A stretch of 57,637 nucleotides of DNA from Candidatus Thermoplasmatota archaeon (GTDB taxonomy: Archaea; Thermoplasmatota; SW-10-69-26; JACQPN01; JAJPHT01), in contig DATLGO010000075.1 in assembly GCA_035540375.1 (NCBI GenBank), positions 1 through 57,637 of the forward strand, written 5' to 3'. Made by a program: the position numbers and the translations under genes. The notes under the pieces were generated by a model. That model did not search any database. It was not told where the DNA came from and was given only the letters and a program-made list of their open reading frames with translations. Below are positions 9,423-19,189 of this stretch, one piece after another. The first letter of the stretch is position 1, and each line of letters begins with the position of its first letter.

Positions 9423-10457
9423 TCAGCTTTGGATGAACTTCTTCAGTTCCTCGAACGAGCCCTCGCCGCTTTCGACGTTCAGCTTCTTTCGCTCGTCCGC
9501 GAGTGGGCCGTAGCTCTTGTCGAAGGCAGAAACGCGAGCTTCCAATTCCGCGATGGCCTTGGGCAGCACGTTTCCGTCACGGATCCCGCTCAGGAAGGCG
9601 ACGCTCAGGCTTCGGGGTTGGCGGTTGCCCTTCTCGACAAGGATGTAGTTCGCATACGCTCGACTCGCGAAGCTGTTTTGCTTCCCGGAAGGGGCAACCG
9701 TGGCCATGGCTTCGAGGAGGGCCCCGAGTGCGTTGCTCGCGAGTTCCGCATCGCCATCGAGATTGTCGACGAGGGATTCGGTGTCGATGCAGACGTAGGA
9801 GTAGAAGACCCCCGACCCGAATTCGTGAACGCCGACGTGACCCGCTCCGGCGTCTTCTTCGCGCGGCTTGAGGTCATCGACGGCCGTGAAATAGTCATCC
9901 TCGACAGTCACCGCGTGGACGGTGATGGCGTGGGCCACCTGAACTGCGGCATCGACGTTGTGCTGGGTCGAATCGGCGAGCATGCGGCCGAACATCGCGA
10001 TGTCCGCGGCGCGCGGCTTCTTGCGAAGGAGCAGCAGCTCCTCCTCATTGGGTCCGCGCTTGGCCTTGATCAAGACCTCCACGAGGCGGTCCACGGCCAC
10101 CTGCTCCTCCGGAGCAATGTGGGCCAGTTGGCCCGTTCGGAGTCCGTCGTCACTGGGTTTTCCGAACACGCTCGTGATTGCCTTCACCCACTCTGTCGCG
10201 GTCTCCGGCTTGATGCCGGCCTTGACGAACTTCTCATACGAGGCTTCAGCCACGCGCTTCGTTCGCGTGCCGATGGCGCCGGCGAGAGCGTGCTGGAAGG
10301 TTTCACTCGTCCTCCAGGCTCGCTTCAGGCTTTGACTGCTGATGCGCAGCCGGGTCGTCCCGCCGACGATGGCGGTCTTCGGTCTTCCGCTGTCATCGCG
10401 ATTGAGATTCGACGGCGGGTAGGTCGTTAGCATGTGGATTTGTCGGAACCGGGTCAT
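9423..10457 (-). CDS. cas7e: Cascade backbone subunit Cas7e
   Basis: A 344-residue Cas7e (CasC/Cse4), the repeated backbone subunit that wraps crRNA. The N terminus is characteristic (MTRFRQIHMLTTYPPSNLNRD), followed by the motifs GGTTRLRISSQSLKRAWR, EFGSGVFYSYVCID and KQNSFASRAYANYI. An AAGGAGTG Shine-Dalgarno site lies 8 nt upstream of the ATG. It follows cse2 by 7 bp. Confidence 0.97.
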   Translation of the reverse strand: MTRFRQIHMLTTYPPSNLNRDDSGRPKTAIVGGTTRLRISSQSLKRAWRTSETFQHALAGAIGTRTKRVAEASYEKFVKAGIKPETATEWVKAITSVFGKPSDDGLRTGQLAHIAPEEQVAVDRLVEVLIKAKRGPNEEELLLLRKKPRAADIAMFGRMLADSTQHNVDAAVQVAHAITVHAVTVEDDYFTAVDDLKPREEDAGAGHVGVHEFGSGVFYSYVCIDTESLVDNLDGDAELASNALGALLEAMATVAPSGKQNSFASRAYANYILVEKGNRQPRSLSVAFLSGIRDGNVLPKAIAELEARVSAFDKSYGPLADERKKLNVESGEGSFEELKKFIQS

Positions 10458-10464
10458 GATCTGG

Positions 10465-11001
10465 TCACTCCTTGCTCTTCGTCAGGATTTCTCGTGGAAG
10501 CTTCGAGTAGTATGAGCGCGCCCAGCGTCGCTGAACGTCCTCCTGTGTGTCCCACCAATAGAGAGACGAGGCGAGGTCGAGGACGTTGATCCTGCCTTGG
10601 AGTTGGCGAACGAGTCTGGTACCGGCGGCGATCCGCTCGGTCGCCCCCTCGACCTGCAGGAAACGTCGGAATCTCAGAGGGCTCATAGCCGGCACCGATC
10701 CCGCTCCAGTCTGGGCGAGTTGCTCTGCAACGCGCGCACCGCCGTCGTGCTCACGAACGTGACTGACGACTGCGGCGGCCACTGCGAGGCTCTCGAGGTG
10801 GGCATTCGGCATCGCCCGGACGAGCGCTTCGAAGGCTGGAACCATCTGGACTTCGAGCGCGGTCGAGCAGCGCCTCAGTTCGGCGAGCGCTCCGGGATCG
10901 CCTGGCCTCTTTCTCTCAGAATCTCCGCGAAGTCCCGCCCACCACTGGTGGACGCGCGTCGCCTCGAAGCTCTTCGATTCGCTGGACGTGGTTTCGGTCA
11001 A
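10465..11001 (-). CDS. cse2: Cascade small subunit Cse2 (Cas11e)
   Basis: This helical small subunit is present as a dimer in Cascade. The predicted start is a TTG at 11001 (LTETTSSESKSF), because TTGA overlaps the cse1 stop by 4 bp. No in-frame ATG lies near the expected start; an upstream ATG at 11184 would overlap cse1 extensively. From this start it has 178 residues, normal for the family. Features include VHQWWAGLRGD near the N terminus and RFRRFLQVEG with WWDTQEDVQRRWARSYY near the end. The rare TTG start may keep its level below that of Cas7. Confidence 0.9.
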   Translation of the reverse strand: MTETTSSESKSFEATRVHQWWAGLRGDSERKRPGDPGALAELRRCSTALEVQMVPAFEALVRAMPNAHLESLAVAAAVVSHVREHDGGARVAEQLAQTGAGSVPAMSPLRFRRFLQVEGATERIAAGTRLVRQLQGRINVLDLASSLYWWDTQEDVQRRWARSYYSKLPREILTKSKE

Positions 11002-12533
11002 GACATTCTCCCCTGAGTATGCTCGGCGCTCAAGTCGAGGACTTTGGGCAGTTCCTTGCTCAACTTGGCTTCGAGTCGGGCCTCTGCTTGGACAACCTGT
11101 TTGGGATCGATGTCCCCGAGGCGCGTGTACTGCACTCTCTCGCGGAAGGCGCGTCGAGTCTCTGCAACCACTCGGTGGAACCACGCCGCGCGTTCAATCA
11201 TCGAAACGTGAGATTGTGAGGCAACTTTTCGGAGGCTCGAGTAAAATGCGCCCTCCGTTCTCGTCCAGAGCGCTTGGCTCAAGAACGAAAGGTCCCCTTT
11301 CACGTCGAGTTGACCGTACCACGCGCCCTTGTAGGCGTCCTTCAATGATCGCGCCGCGACGTCGGTCGCGGCGATGAGATGCTGCGCGTGGTGGTCGACG
11401 CGCGCGCGAGTCCCATCATCACCAGGGATCACGTCGCCAACGGTACCTTCGTACCACCCTTCGACTTTTGCGTTGTCCATGGCATAGCCGGCGGCGCGAA
11501 GGCGCGCGTGGGGCGCCGCGAATCTTCTGGCGGGGGAACTCCGGTAGTGGTGCACGGAGAGCGCCGGCCGCCGGGAGCCGTCGTCGGAATTGCCGACGAG
11601 GCCGATCCAATGTCGATAAGCGCCAAGGTCGGAACGCCCTTTTCTCGCTGAGATCGTCCCTTTCACTTCTTGTGTCGGGGAGAGCGGGTGGATCCACGAT
11701 CCATGGTAATCGAAGCCATAGGGCCTCGAAATGAATTCCGTGAATCCCCAATTTAACTCGCCACACAGCACGCACTGCCTCGCACCTCGAGGGGACCCAA
11801 GCAGGATGCGCCGAGGCATTCCCCAGAAGACATGGCCCGGAGCGACTTCGGTGGACGTGAGTTTGGATCGCTTACCCTTCGATGGATCCGGCGTATTCAT
11901 CCACGGAAAGAGGGCTGGCTCCGGTTTTCCCGGACCTACCGTCCACGCTTCCGCGGGGAGGACGTTGAGCCAAACGGTCTCCCAGAGGTCGTCGCCGAGA
12001 ATCAACGTAGAAATCGGCCCTCCTCCCCGGATCGATGTCATGTTGCCGCGACCGCCTGCAGGAGAGAACGATTGGAGCGTGAAGAGTGCGAGGGCCGTGC
12101 AAGGTCCGCAAATGAAGGCCTCGGGCCGTCTCCGGATAAACAAATCCTTGTTGTCGTCGATGGTCGCATCGCCCGGGGTGTCGATGAGAAGGCCCGAAAT
12201 GGGTTCGGCCGCGCCCTCAAGGCCCGTTTCTTGCAAGAACGGTTGTCGGCTGGACGTCAGCTCGAATGCGTTGCTGAACGGGGCGAATTTGGAGGCTAGT
12301 TCGGCCTCGGAAGGAGGCTTATCGAACATCCCTTCCCATGATATCTCGCTCTTGGGTGCGAGGACGGTCTGATAGAGCCCGATGATGATCTCGTAGAGCG
12401 CCGCGTCGAAATCCGGCCTGGGGCTGGCGGGGCCCTTCGCGGCGCTGCTGATGATTTCCGTGGGTCGAATCCTGCGGTAACCTCCTGGCGTGGCGACCGG
12501 GATCCATGGATCCGAGATCAGGTTCAGCTTCAT
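10998..12533 (-). CDS. cse1: Cascade large subunit Cse1 (Cas8e)
   Basis: A 511-residue Cse1 (CasA), which recognises the PAM and recruits Cas3. The N terminus MKLNLISDPWIPV is diagnostic. Further family features are FELTSSRQPFLQE, a Gly-rich loop region (GGRGNMTSIRGGGPISTLI) and a helical C-terminal domain. A perfect Shine-Dalgarno sequence AAGGAGGA is 4 nt upstream of the ATG. It overlaps the cas3 stop by 4 bp. Confidence 0.96.
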   Translation of the reverse strand: MKLNLISDPWIPVATPGGYRRIRPTEIISSAAKGPASPRPDFDAALYEIIIGLYQTVLAPKSEISWEGMFDKPPSEAELASKFAPFSNAFELTSSRQPFLQETGLEGAAEPISGLLIDTPGDATIDDNKDLFIRRRPEAFICGPCTALALFTLQSFSPAGGRGNMTSIRGGGPISTLILGDDLWETVWLNVLPAEAWTVGPGKPEPALFPWMNTPDPSKGKRSKLTSTEVAPGHVFWGMPRRILLGSPRGARQCVLCGELNWGFTEFISRPYGFDYHGSWIHPLSPTQEVKGTISARKGRSDLGAYRHWIGLVGNSDDGSRRPALSVHHYRSSPARRFAAPHARLRAAGYAMDNAKVEGWYEGTVGDVIPGDDGTRARVDHHAQHLIAATDVAARSLKDAYKGAWYGQLDVKGDLSFLSQALWTRTEGAFYSSLRKVASQSHVSMIERAAWFHRVVAETRRAFRERVQYTRLGDIDPKQVVQAEARLEAKLSKELPKVLDLSAEHTQGRMS

Positions 12534-15208
12534 TTTTCCTCCTTGACTTCGAAGCCTCGAGTCATCGAGTAGGACAATTTCCAGCGGCGGCCTTCTGTGC
12601 TCCTCGCCTGACTCCAGGATTGATTGCCGGTGCGCTCCAGGACGACGACGTTCGCAGGTGTCAACGGATCCGCGCTCGGCGCGTCCTCGATCAACCCTGC
12701 AGCCAAGGCCACTGAACGGGAGATGCGGAGTCGCGATCCATCCCAGCCTTCCTCGTCCAATGGCTTAATCCCGTCAGGGTCCCGAGTCGCGAGGTGGAGG
12801 TCGACGCTCTCGAGACCCGCGCGGGTCTTTGCCCGATCCGGGTCCTCCCACCGGCCGTCGCGAGTCGAGTAGCCCGCGTCGAGTTTGAGGGCCTTGAGGT
12901 GCGCGTGGCTTTGTTGCGCCATGGCTTCGGCTTCAGCACGCTGGGTGATCTCAAGAAGCTCCGGGGGCAGGCGAGAGTAGACCGTTGGCCCATAGACTGC
13001 TTCGATGAGGTTTCTCGCGTCCTCTGGAATCCGGATGCGGCTGAAGGACCTCAATGTGGCGCATGTGAGCCATAGCCGCCCGTGGTCGGGGTACACAGCG
13101 GCTGTTCCTTTTGACCACCCTTGGACCCAATTCGCCGGCGGCTGATCGTCCCACGCGGGTGCATGCACGAGGAGGACCGGGGCCCCGCCGATCGGGCGTT
13201 GGCGGCCGGGGTGACGTTGGAGGCGGCCGGCGCGTTGCAGAAGGAGTTCGATCGGTGCCAGATCTGTGATCACCAGATCGAAATCGAGGTCGAGCGATTG
13301 TTCGACGACCTGGGTCGCGATGAGGACGCGTCCCCGTCTGTCGTGAGCCTGCCCGTTCGGGCCCGCCCAGGCGAGGAGTTCGTTCTCGTGTCGGCGGCGA
13401 TCCGCTTCTGTGAATCGGGCGTGGATCAGTGAGGGGCTGAGGTCAGATAGTTTGTCCCAGGCCTCGACGGCTTCTCGAACGGTGTTCCGGATCCAGCAGA
13501 CCGATTGCCCATTTTGCTGCGCGGCCTGGATGGCCTGAAACACGTCGTCCTGCGCGTGGAGGAACTGCAGGTCGAAAGACCGGGCTGATCCCTCCCGCGG
13601 CGCGATGGCTGTTTCCTTGCAGCTGCCCGAACCGTCGATTTGGGTCAAGAGAGGATAGGCACGGTTCTGGGAATTCGCGTGATCCACTCCGCATTCCTCG
13701 GCGAACGCACGCGAAAATCGGTCGCGGAGATGCAAAGGGAGGGTGGCGGAGAGAAGGATGGTCGACCCTCCCGCCCTCGTGTGGAACCGGAGAAGGGCCT
13801 CAAGGAGGGCTGTGGCGTGAGGGTCATAAGCGTGGACTTCGTCAACGACGAGAACTCGGGAGGCGAGTCCGAAGAGGCGCAACGATTGATGTTTGACGGG
13901 CAGTACGGCCAAGAGGGCTTGATCGATCGTTCCGACACCGACGTGGGCAAGGAATGTCTTCTTTCGGGAGTCCGCAAGCCATCGCGTGCATTCGAGTCTC
14001 CCCGTGTCGCTGCCTGAAGCCCGATCTTGGAGCGATTCGAGGACGTCGTTTCTGAAGTTGCTCATCGCGAGCCGCCCCGAGTGCGATAGGACGAGCGCGG
14101 CCTCGCTTGGCTTCTGGAAAATCTGCGGTGCTGCAATCTTGAGGCGACTGTACATCGCGTTCGCGGTCGCCTGGGTAGGCAAGGCGAAATAGAACCCCGT
14201 AGCCTCTCCGGTCCGCATGATACGGTGCACCGCGAGGAGGCTCGCTTCGGTTTTGCCGGACCCCGTCGTGTCTTCCATGATCACGAGGTGGGGGCCGGTG
14301 CTTGGTTTCCATGCTTCCACGGCCATCTGGAGCGGGGTCGGAGGGAATCGGAACATCTCGCGCGTTGTCGCCGGCGTGGCAATCGGCGTTGAGAGAATGC
14401 CCAAACCACGGATGGCGAGTTCAGCGCGTTGCATCGCCGACGCAAAATAGACTTGGAGAGAGGATGCCTCGCTCGATCGCGGAAACCAGGCCTCGTTCGA
14501 GCCGACCCAGTCGCAGAGGACCGCGAAACCTGCGATGTGCCAGGATCCTGCCCTGATGGCGGCATGAAGATCTTCGGCCGAAACGCCGTCGCGCCAAAGG
14601 GTTTCCAGCGGTGCAAGCTTGCGGAGCGCCTCGACCCAACGGGTGCCGCTTTCGATTCCCTCCTCGTCCCAAATGCCAACCGACGTCTGGAGGGCCTCAG
14701 GCGGTTGCCCGTGGTGGCCGGTGAAGGCGCCTTCGAGCGCCCAAAGGACGTGACGCCATTCGCCCTCGCTCCACGGGTGAACTTCGGCGAGAGATTTCGC
14801 GAGCGATGGAATGATGTGGGATTTGAGGAGGACGCTCCCGAGGGTCGTATGGTGGGGTTGATAGAGCCGGGGGGTCTTGCCTGGCCAGACCCGCTCAAAG
14901 TGCTCGCGGTCGAGCGCTTGGAAGCGATCGCAGAATTTTCCGATATCGTGGACGGCCAGGCCCAAGGTTAAGAGCGTTTCGAGGCCGTCGGGCCTCAGGT
15001 GGAGGCTTTGAGCCCAGCCTTCCCGCAGGGCAGGACTTGCTCGGAGCAGGGTAACTCCGACGGCGCTGACATCGAGAAGGTGCCACGGCAGGGCATGGTA
15101 CTTGCCATTGGATGCCGACTTGCCCCAATGCTTGAGGAGGTGGGATTCATCCCAACCTTGGGAACTCGTATCGGAGCCCCCGGCGTTTCCGCCCACCTCT
15201 GATTCCAT
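12530..15208 (-). CDS. cas3: Cas3 helicase-nuclease (type I-E)
   Basis: The Cascade effector that unwinds and degrades target DNA. An N-terminal HD nuclease shows LPWHLLDVSAVG and LAVHDIGKF. A superfamily 2 helicase follows, with Walker A EDTTGSGKTEAS, DEVH box VLVVDEVHAYD, motif III ILLSATLP and the C-terminal helicase motif QVVEQSLDLDFD. The start at 15208 (MESEVGG) has GGAGG five bases upstream; an earlier in-frame ATG at 15286 would add 26 atypical residues. It is the first gene of the cas operon, downstream of atpA. Length 892 residues fits I-E Cas3. Confidence 0.96.
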   Translation of the reverse strand: MESEVGGNAGGSDTSSQGWDESHLLKHWGKSASNGKYHALPWHLLDVSAVGVTLLRASPALREGWAQSLHLRPDGLETLLTLGLAVHDIGKFCDRFQALDREHFERVWPGKTPRLYQPHHTTLGSVLLKSHIIPSLAKSLAEVHPWSEGEWRHVLWALEGAFTGHHGQPPEALQTSVGIWDEEGIESGTRWVEALRKLAPLETLWRDGVSAEDLHAAIRAGSWHIAGFAVLCDWVGSNEAWFPRSSEASSLQVYFASAMQRAELAIRGLGILSTPIATPATTREMFRFPPTPLQMAVEAWKPSTGPHLVIMEDTTGSGKTEASLLAVHRIMRTGEATGFYFALPTQATANAMYSRLKIAAPQIFQKPSEAALVLSHSGRLAMSNFRNDVLESLQDRASGSDTGRLECTRWLADSRKKTFLAHVGVGTIDQALLAVLPVKHQSLRLFGLASRVLVVDEVHAYDPHATALLEALLRFHTRAGGSTILLSATLPLHLRDRFSRAFAEECGVDHANSQNRAYPLLTQIDGSGSCKETAIAPREGSARSFDLQFLHAQDDVFQAIQAAQQNGQSVCWIRNTVREAVEAWDKLSDLSPSLIHARFTEADRRRHENELLAWAGPNGQAHDRRGRVLIATQVVEQSLDLDFDLVITDLAPIELLLQRAGRLQRHPGRQRPIGGAPVLLVHAPAWDDQPPANWVQGWSKGTAAVYPDHGRLWLTCATLRSFSRIRIPEDARNLIEAVYGPTVYSRLPPELLEITQRAEAEAMAQQSHAHLKALKLDAGYSTRDGRWEDPDRAKTRAGLESVDLHLATRDPDGIKPLDEEGWDGSRLRISRSVALAAGLIEDAPSADPLTPANVVVLERTGNQSWSQARSTEGRRWKLSYSMTRGFEVKEEK

Positions 15209-15451
15209 GCCTCCCTCCGTTAGGACACGCGGTCGAGGGCACAGGTAATTTGCGCCGGATCGTTCGAGGCCGCCTCGTCCGTTCAATGAAAGGATGGGTG
15301 GATGGGCCTTAGAGTCTTCCTGCCCTTCCTAGCCAGGCGACTAGAATATCAAAGCGAAGATGCCGACAAGAACGTCATCGTATCCTGAGCCTTGCGGAGT
15401 GGTAGAAAGGCGGACGCGGCCCCGGGTCGCCCCGGGACCCGATCGAGCGGC
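15209..15451 (-). promoter_or_regulatory. Junction between atpA and cas3 with possible cas promoter
   Basis: This 243-bp segment separates the housekeeping operon from the cas operon. On the minus strand TTTGATATTCTAG (15341-15353) is the best TATA-like element; it would give a leader of about 100 nt before the Cas3 ATG at 15208. The segment is more AT-rich than atpA. No direct repeats, integrase site or tRNA were recognised that would explain an insertion. Confidence 0.35.
15418..15437 (-). terminator. Possible terminator after atpA
   Basis: A GC-rich hairpin, CCCGGG-GCGA-CCCGGG on the minus strand (15421-15436), starts about 15 nt after the atpA stop. It is followed some 10 nt later by a short T-rich stretch (CCTTTCT). 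This could limit read-through from atpA into cas3. The T run is weak. Confidence 0.35.
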
Positions 15452-17221
15452 CTACGCGCTCTTCAGCGCCGCAAACTCCCGCTGCAGCCGGTCGAGAACC
15501 GCCTTGTAGTTCGATTCCCACTCCGCCTCGAACTTCGCCTTCGCGAGGTCGCCGCGGATGTTGACCTTCAGCACGTCCGCAAGCGGCACGCCCGAGGCGA
15601 GCGCGCCGCGCGCGAGCTCCTCGTACTTCTTGAGGGCGACGAGCACGTCGTACTGCTTGCGCAGGGGCGCGTACGCGTCGATCGCGTGGAAGGCGTTCTG
15701 CTGGAGGAAGACCTCGCGGATGCCGCGGGCCACTTCGAGCGTGAGCTGCTGCTCCTCGGGGAGGGCGTCCGAGCCGACGAGCTGCACGATGTCCTGCAGC
15801 TCGGCTTCCGTGCCGAGGACCGTCGCGCCCCACGTGCGGAGCGCGCCCCAGTCCTTCGCGACGTGCGCCTCGTACCAGGGCACGAGGTCGCTCTCGTAGA
15901 GGGAGTAGGAGTCGAGCCAGTTGATGGCGGGGAAGTGGCGGCGCTGGGCGAGCTTCGCGTCGAGGGCCCAGAAGACCTTCACGATGCGGAGCGTGTTCTG
16001 CGTGACGGGCTCCGAGAAGTCGCCGCCGGGCGGCGACACGGCGCCGATGACGGTGACCGAGCCGGTCTTGCCCGAGAGCGTGTTGACGCGGCCGGCGCGC
16101 TCGTAGAACTCGGCGAGGCGCGCGGCGAGGTAGGCGGGGTAGCCTTCTTCGCCGGGCATCTCCTCGAGACGGGAGGAGATCTCACGCATGGCCTCGGCCC
16201 ACCGGGAGGTGGAGTCGGCCATGAGGGACACGTCGTAGCCCATGTCGCGGTAGTATTCCGCGATCGTGATGCCCGTGTACACGGAGGCTTCGCGGGCGGC
16301 GACGGGCATGTTGCTCGTGTTCGCGATGAGCACCGTGCGGTTCATGAGCGGCTTCTTCGTGTTCGGGTCCTCGAGGTGCGGGAACTCCGTGAGAACCTCG
16401 GTCATCTCGTTGCCGCGCTCGCCGCAGCCGATGTAGACGACGATCTGAGCGTCCGAGAACTTGGCGAGGGACTGCTGCGTGACGGTCTTGCCCGACCCGA
16501 AGGGGCCGGGGATGGCCGCCGTGCCGCCCTTCGCGACGGGGAAGAGACCGTCGAGGATGCGCATGCCGGTGATGAGGGGGATGTCGGGGCGGAGCTTGTT
16601 CGTGACCGGGCGCGGGACGCGGACGGGCCACTTGTGCATGAGGCGCAGCTCCGTGCCGTCCGCGAGCTTGCCGACGACCTCGTCGATCGTGAACGAGCCC
16701 TTGTTGAGGGACTGGATCGTGGTCTCCTTGACGCCCGGGGGGACCATGATCGTGTGGACGATCGTCTCGGTCTCCTGGACCGTGCCGAGGATCGAGCCGC
16801 CCTTGACCTTGTCGCCCGCCTTCGCGGTGGGGACGAAGTCCCACTTCTTCTTGTGGTCGAGGCCGGGCGCGTTGACGCCGCGGAGGATGAAGTCGCCCAT
16901 CTGGTCCTGGAGGACCTCGAGGGGGCGCTGGATGCCGTCGTAGATGGACGTGAGGAGGCCGGGGCCGAGCTCGACCGAGAGCGAGGCGCCGGTTTCGCGC
17001 ACGGGCTCGCCGGGCTTGATGCCCGAGGTGTCCTCGTAGACCTGGATGACCGTCTTGTCGCCCGCGATCTCGATGACCTCGCCCATGAGGCCTTCGTTGC
17101 CGACGAAGACGACCTCGTACATGCGGGCGTTGATGCCCTGCGCGGTCACGACGGGGCCCGCGACGCGGAAGATCGAGCCCTTCGCGCCGGTCTTCTTCTG
17201 AGTTACCGCCTCTTGAGCCAT
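15452..17221 (-). CDS. atpA: A-type ATP synthase subunit A (catalytic)
   Basis: The catalytic subunit of the A1 head, 589 residues. It has an N-terminal barrel ([15 protein letters not shown]), the bulge domain specific to A/V-type A subunits (about residues 110-200), and the Walker A loop GPFGSGKT at 239-246. [16 protein letters not shown] and [17 protein letters not shown] are further hallmarks. The ATG at 17221 is preferred because GAGGTG lies just upstream; the upstream GTG at 17230 is part of that ribosome site. The next gene on this strand is cas3 rather than atpB. Confidence 0.98.
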   Translation of the reverse strand: MAQEAVTQKKTGAKGSIFRVAGPVVTAQGINARMYEVVFVGNEGLMGEVIEIAGDKTVIQVYEDTSGIKPGEPVRETGASLSVELGPGLLTSIYDGIQRPLEVLQDQMGDFILRGVNAPGLDHKKKWDFVPTAKAGDKVKGGSILGTVQETETIVHTIMVPPGVKETTIQSLNKGSFTIDEVVGKLADGTELRLMHKWPVRVPRPVTNKLRPDIPLITGMRILDGLFPVAKGGTAAIPGPFGSGKTVTQQSLAKFSDAQIVVYIGCGERGNEMTEVLTEFPHLEDPNTKKPLMNRTVLIANTSNMPVAAREASVYTGITIAEYYRDMGYDVSLMADSTSRWAEAMREISSRLEEMPGEEGYPAYLAARLAEFYERAGRVNTLSGKTGSVTVIGAVSPPGGDFSEPVTQNTLRIVKVFWALDAKLAQRRHFPAINWLDSYSLYESDLVPWYEAHVAKDWGALRTWGATVLGTEAELQDIVQLVGSDALPEEQQLTLEVARGIREVFLQQNAFHAIDAYAPLRKQYDVLVALKKYEELARGALASGVPLADVLKVNIRGDLAKAKFEAEWESNYKAVLDRLQREFAALKSA

Positions 17222-17240
17222 GGGATGCACCTCTTGAATG

Positions 17241-17552
17241 TCATTCCTTGTAAAGGTCGATGCCGATTGCTCGCTTGACCTTCTCGCGCAGGTCGCCGCC
17301 CGCCTCGCCGCCCATCTGGATGACGACGGGGTCGATGGATTCGCTGAGGCGGCGTCGGACGTTGGGCGCGAGGCCGGGCACGTCCTTCGCGTTGACGATG
17401 AGGATGCCGACGTCCTTCGGGCCCGTGAGGACCTTGTCGACGGCGGCCGTGAACTCTTCCGGGGTTTCGGCCTTCTCGGCGCGGCGGATGCCGGCGAGCT
17501 GGAAGCCGAGCACGAAGTCCTCGTCCCCGATGACGGCGATGGCCTTGCTCAT
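17241..17552 (-). CDS. atpF: A-type ATP synthase subunit F
   Basis: A 103-residue central-stalk subunit with a Rossmann-like fold. The start [22 protein letters not shown] is the family signature, and [10 protein letters not shown] is the second strand. It binds the rotor D subunit, which is not encoded in this window. Its ATG overlaps the atpC stop by 4 bp, and it precedes atpA by 19 bp. Confidence 0.95.
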   Translation of the reverse strand: MSKAIAVIGDEDFVLGFQLAGIRRAEKAETPEEFTAAVDKVLTGPKDVGILIVNAKDVPGLAPNVRRRLSESIDPVVIQMGGEAGGDLREKVKRAIGIDLYKE

Positions 17553-18610
17553 AGAACCACCCGGATGAGCTCCTTCAGGGTCTCCTCGCGGAGGCCCGTC
17601 TGCTTGCCCCGCGCGATGATGCGCAGGTTGTCCGTCTCGATGCGCTGCCGCACGACGAAGTCGATGATCGGCAGGATGGAGAGCGGGTAGCGGTTCGAGA
17701 ACGTCGACGAGCTGTCGAGCACGAGCTTGTCGATCGCGGTGACCGCCGCGTTCAGGTTGGACGTCTCGAGCGTCCTCTTCACCGCGTCCGCGACGGGCGC
17801 GAAGCGGGTGGACTCGAGCTCGCGGGCCGCTTCCTCGGGCGTCGCGCGGAGCATGCGCCGCGCGACCTCGCCGGAGATCTCCTTGCCGCCCTTGAGCAGG
17901 TACTCGCCGACGTCCTCCAGGCCGGCGACCCGCGCGCGGATCACGGTCTTGAGGTTGATCGCGTCGACTTCCGCGCGCAGGAACGCGAGGAGGGCGCGGT
18001 TCGCGTGCGAGTTGGGCTCGACGCTCGCGAGGAGCAGCTCGTAGTAGCGCATGTCGAGCGCGTTCTCGGCCTTCGCGAGGCCGCCGTCGCCCGCGACGCC
18101 GTCGCCGAGCGCGGCGCCGTACGGCGTGCGCTGAAGGGCGGCGACGCTCTCCTCGAGGCTCTGGAAGCGCAGGAGCTCCTTGAGGTCGTCCGCGGAGAGC
18201 GCGCCCGCCGGGATGAGCGACGAGGCGATCTCCTCGTCCGACACGCCCGCGAAGCGGCCGCGGAGGATCGTCTTGACGTTGTACACGTCGTAGCGTTGGA
18301 GGTAGAGCAGGACCATCCGGCGGATGTCGCCGGTGGACCAGCGGATGACCTCCTGGTAGGTGCGCGCGAGGCGCAGGCGCCCGGCGCGCTCGATCAGGGC
18401 CGCGCCGCGGTACTTCGCGGCGAGCTCGTCGACCTCGCGCTTGTAGTTGCCTTCCTGGATGTAGCGCGAGATCTCGAAGACGTCCATGGCAAGGAGCTTC
18501 TGGTACTCCGTCGCCGGGATGAGCTTCGTCTCGCGCGCCCGGACGCGGGCCGTGACGTAGGCGTAGTTGCCGGTGGCCGACGATTGCAGCGCCGCGTCCG
18601 TGAGCTTCAC
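17549..18610 (-). CDS. atpC: A-type ATP synthase subunit C
   Basis: The socket subunit (V-type d homologue) linking the central stalk to the K ring, 353 residues. The GTG start at 18610 is preceded by GGAGTG and gives VKLTDAALQSSATGNYAYVTARVRARE. YNVKTILRGRF and INLKTVIRARV are the repeated helical motifs typical of subunit C. The reading frame is open further upstream but only as an artefact overlapping atpE. It lies four bases after atpE. Confidence 0.95.
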   Translation of the reverse strand: MKLTDAALQSSATGNYAYVTARVRARETKLIPATEYQKLLAMDVFEISRYIQEGNYKREVDELAAKYRGAALIERAGRLRLARTYQEVIRWSTGDIRRMVLLYLQRYDVYNVKTILRGRFAGVSDEEIASSLIPAGALSADDLKELLRFQSLEESVAALQRTPYGAALGDGVAGDGGLAKAENALDMRYYELLLASVEPNSHANRALLAFLRAEVDAINLKTVIRARVAGLEDVGEYLLKGGKEISGEVARRMLRATPEEAARELESTRFAPVADAVKRTLETSNLNAAVTAIDKLVLDSSSTFSNRYPLSILPIIDFVVRQRIETDNLRIIARGKQTGLREETLKELIRVVL

Positions 18611-18614
18611 GTTC

Positions 18615-19163
18615 TCACTCCTTGAAGAGCAGGCCCGCGACCTCGTGCAGGCTTGCGTTCCACACGTCGTCCAGGAGGGCTTCGTAGGTGAAGTCCTCGC
18701 GCGTCGCCCCGTCCGGGGAGACCACGACGACGCCCCCGAGGGCGTCGATCGTGCCCGCGACCTTGACACCGAGCTTCTCCGCGGCCGCCTTGTCCTGGGC
18801 CGCGACGTACACGAGGCCGTTCGGCATCGCGCGCTTGAGGAGCGTCTGGATGTGCTGGGCGCGGCGCTCCGCGGGGAGCTTCGCGAGGCGCTCGAGGACG
18901 GCCTTGCGGGCCTCCGCGAGGACGTCCTTCTGCGCGTTCAGGCGGACCTTCTTGCCTTCGAGCTCCGCGGACGCGAGGTCGCGCTTGCGGAGCGATTCGG
19001 CGGCGGTCTTCGCCTCGGCCTCGCGGCGGGCGCGGATGGCCGCGGCCTCGCGCTCCGCGCTCTGGACGATGGCGTCCGCTTCCGCGCGCGCCGCGTCGAT
19101 CTCCTTCTTCGCGGCGGCGCGGCCCTGCGCCAGGACGTTCTCGACGACTTTCTCGAGCGCCAT
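18615..19163 (-). CDS. atpE: A-type ATP synthase subunit E
   Basis: A 182-residue peripheral-stalk subunit. Residues about 5-75 form a long Ala/Glu/Arg-rich helix (AAKKEIDAARAEADAIVQSAEREAAAIRA) that pairs with subunit H. A globular C-terminal domain (from about residue 110) caps the A/B head and includes GVVVVSPDG and FTYEALLDD. The usual family length is close to 190. Confidence 0.93.
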   Translation of the reverse strand: MALEKVVENVLAQGRAAAKKEIDAARAEADAIVQSAEREAAAIRARREAEAKTAAESLRKRDLASAELEGKKVRLNAQKDVLAEARKAVLERLAKLPAERRAQHIQTLLKRAMPNGLVYVAAQDKAAAEKLGVKVAGTIDALGGVVVVSPDGATREDFTYEALLDDVWNASLHEVAGLLFKE

Positions 19164-19189
19164 GTGGGTTCACTTCCGTGTTGGCCCGT

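Noticed and set aside
9408-10430. A 340-residue plus-strand frame opposite cas7e
   Set aside because: Cas7e is unmistakable on the other strand and the antisense frame has no recognisable domain.
15240-15300. A tRNA gene or att site at the atpA-cas3 junction as an insertion point
   Set aside because: A TTCGA-like string is present but no cloverleaf can be drawn and no matching repeat is seen at the other edge.
15392-17278. A 628-residue plus-strand frame opposite atpA, and a similar 992-residue frame opposite atpI (19687-22665)
   Set aside because: They mirror high-GC codons of the opposite strand, have low-complexity Arg/Glu/Leu content and match no family.
17549-18769. A longer subunit C starting at 18769
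   Set aside because: The first 53 residues are an out-of-frame overlap with atpE; the GTG at 18610 has a ribosome site and the proper N terminus.
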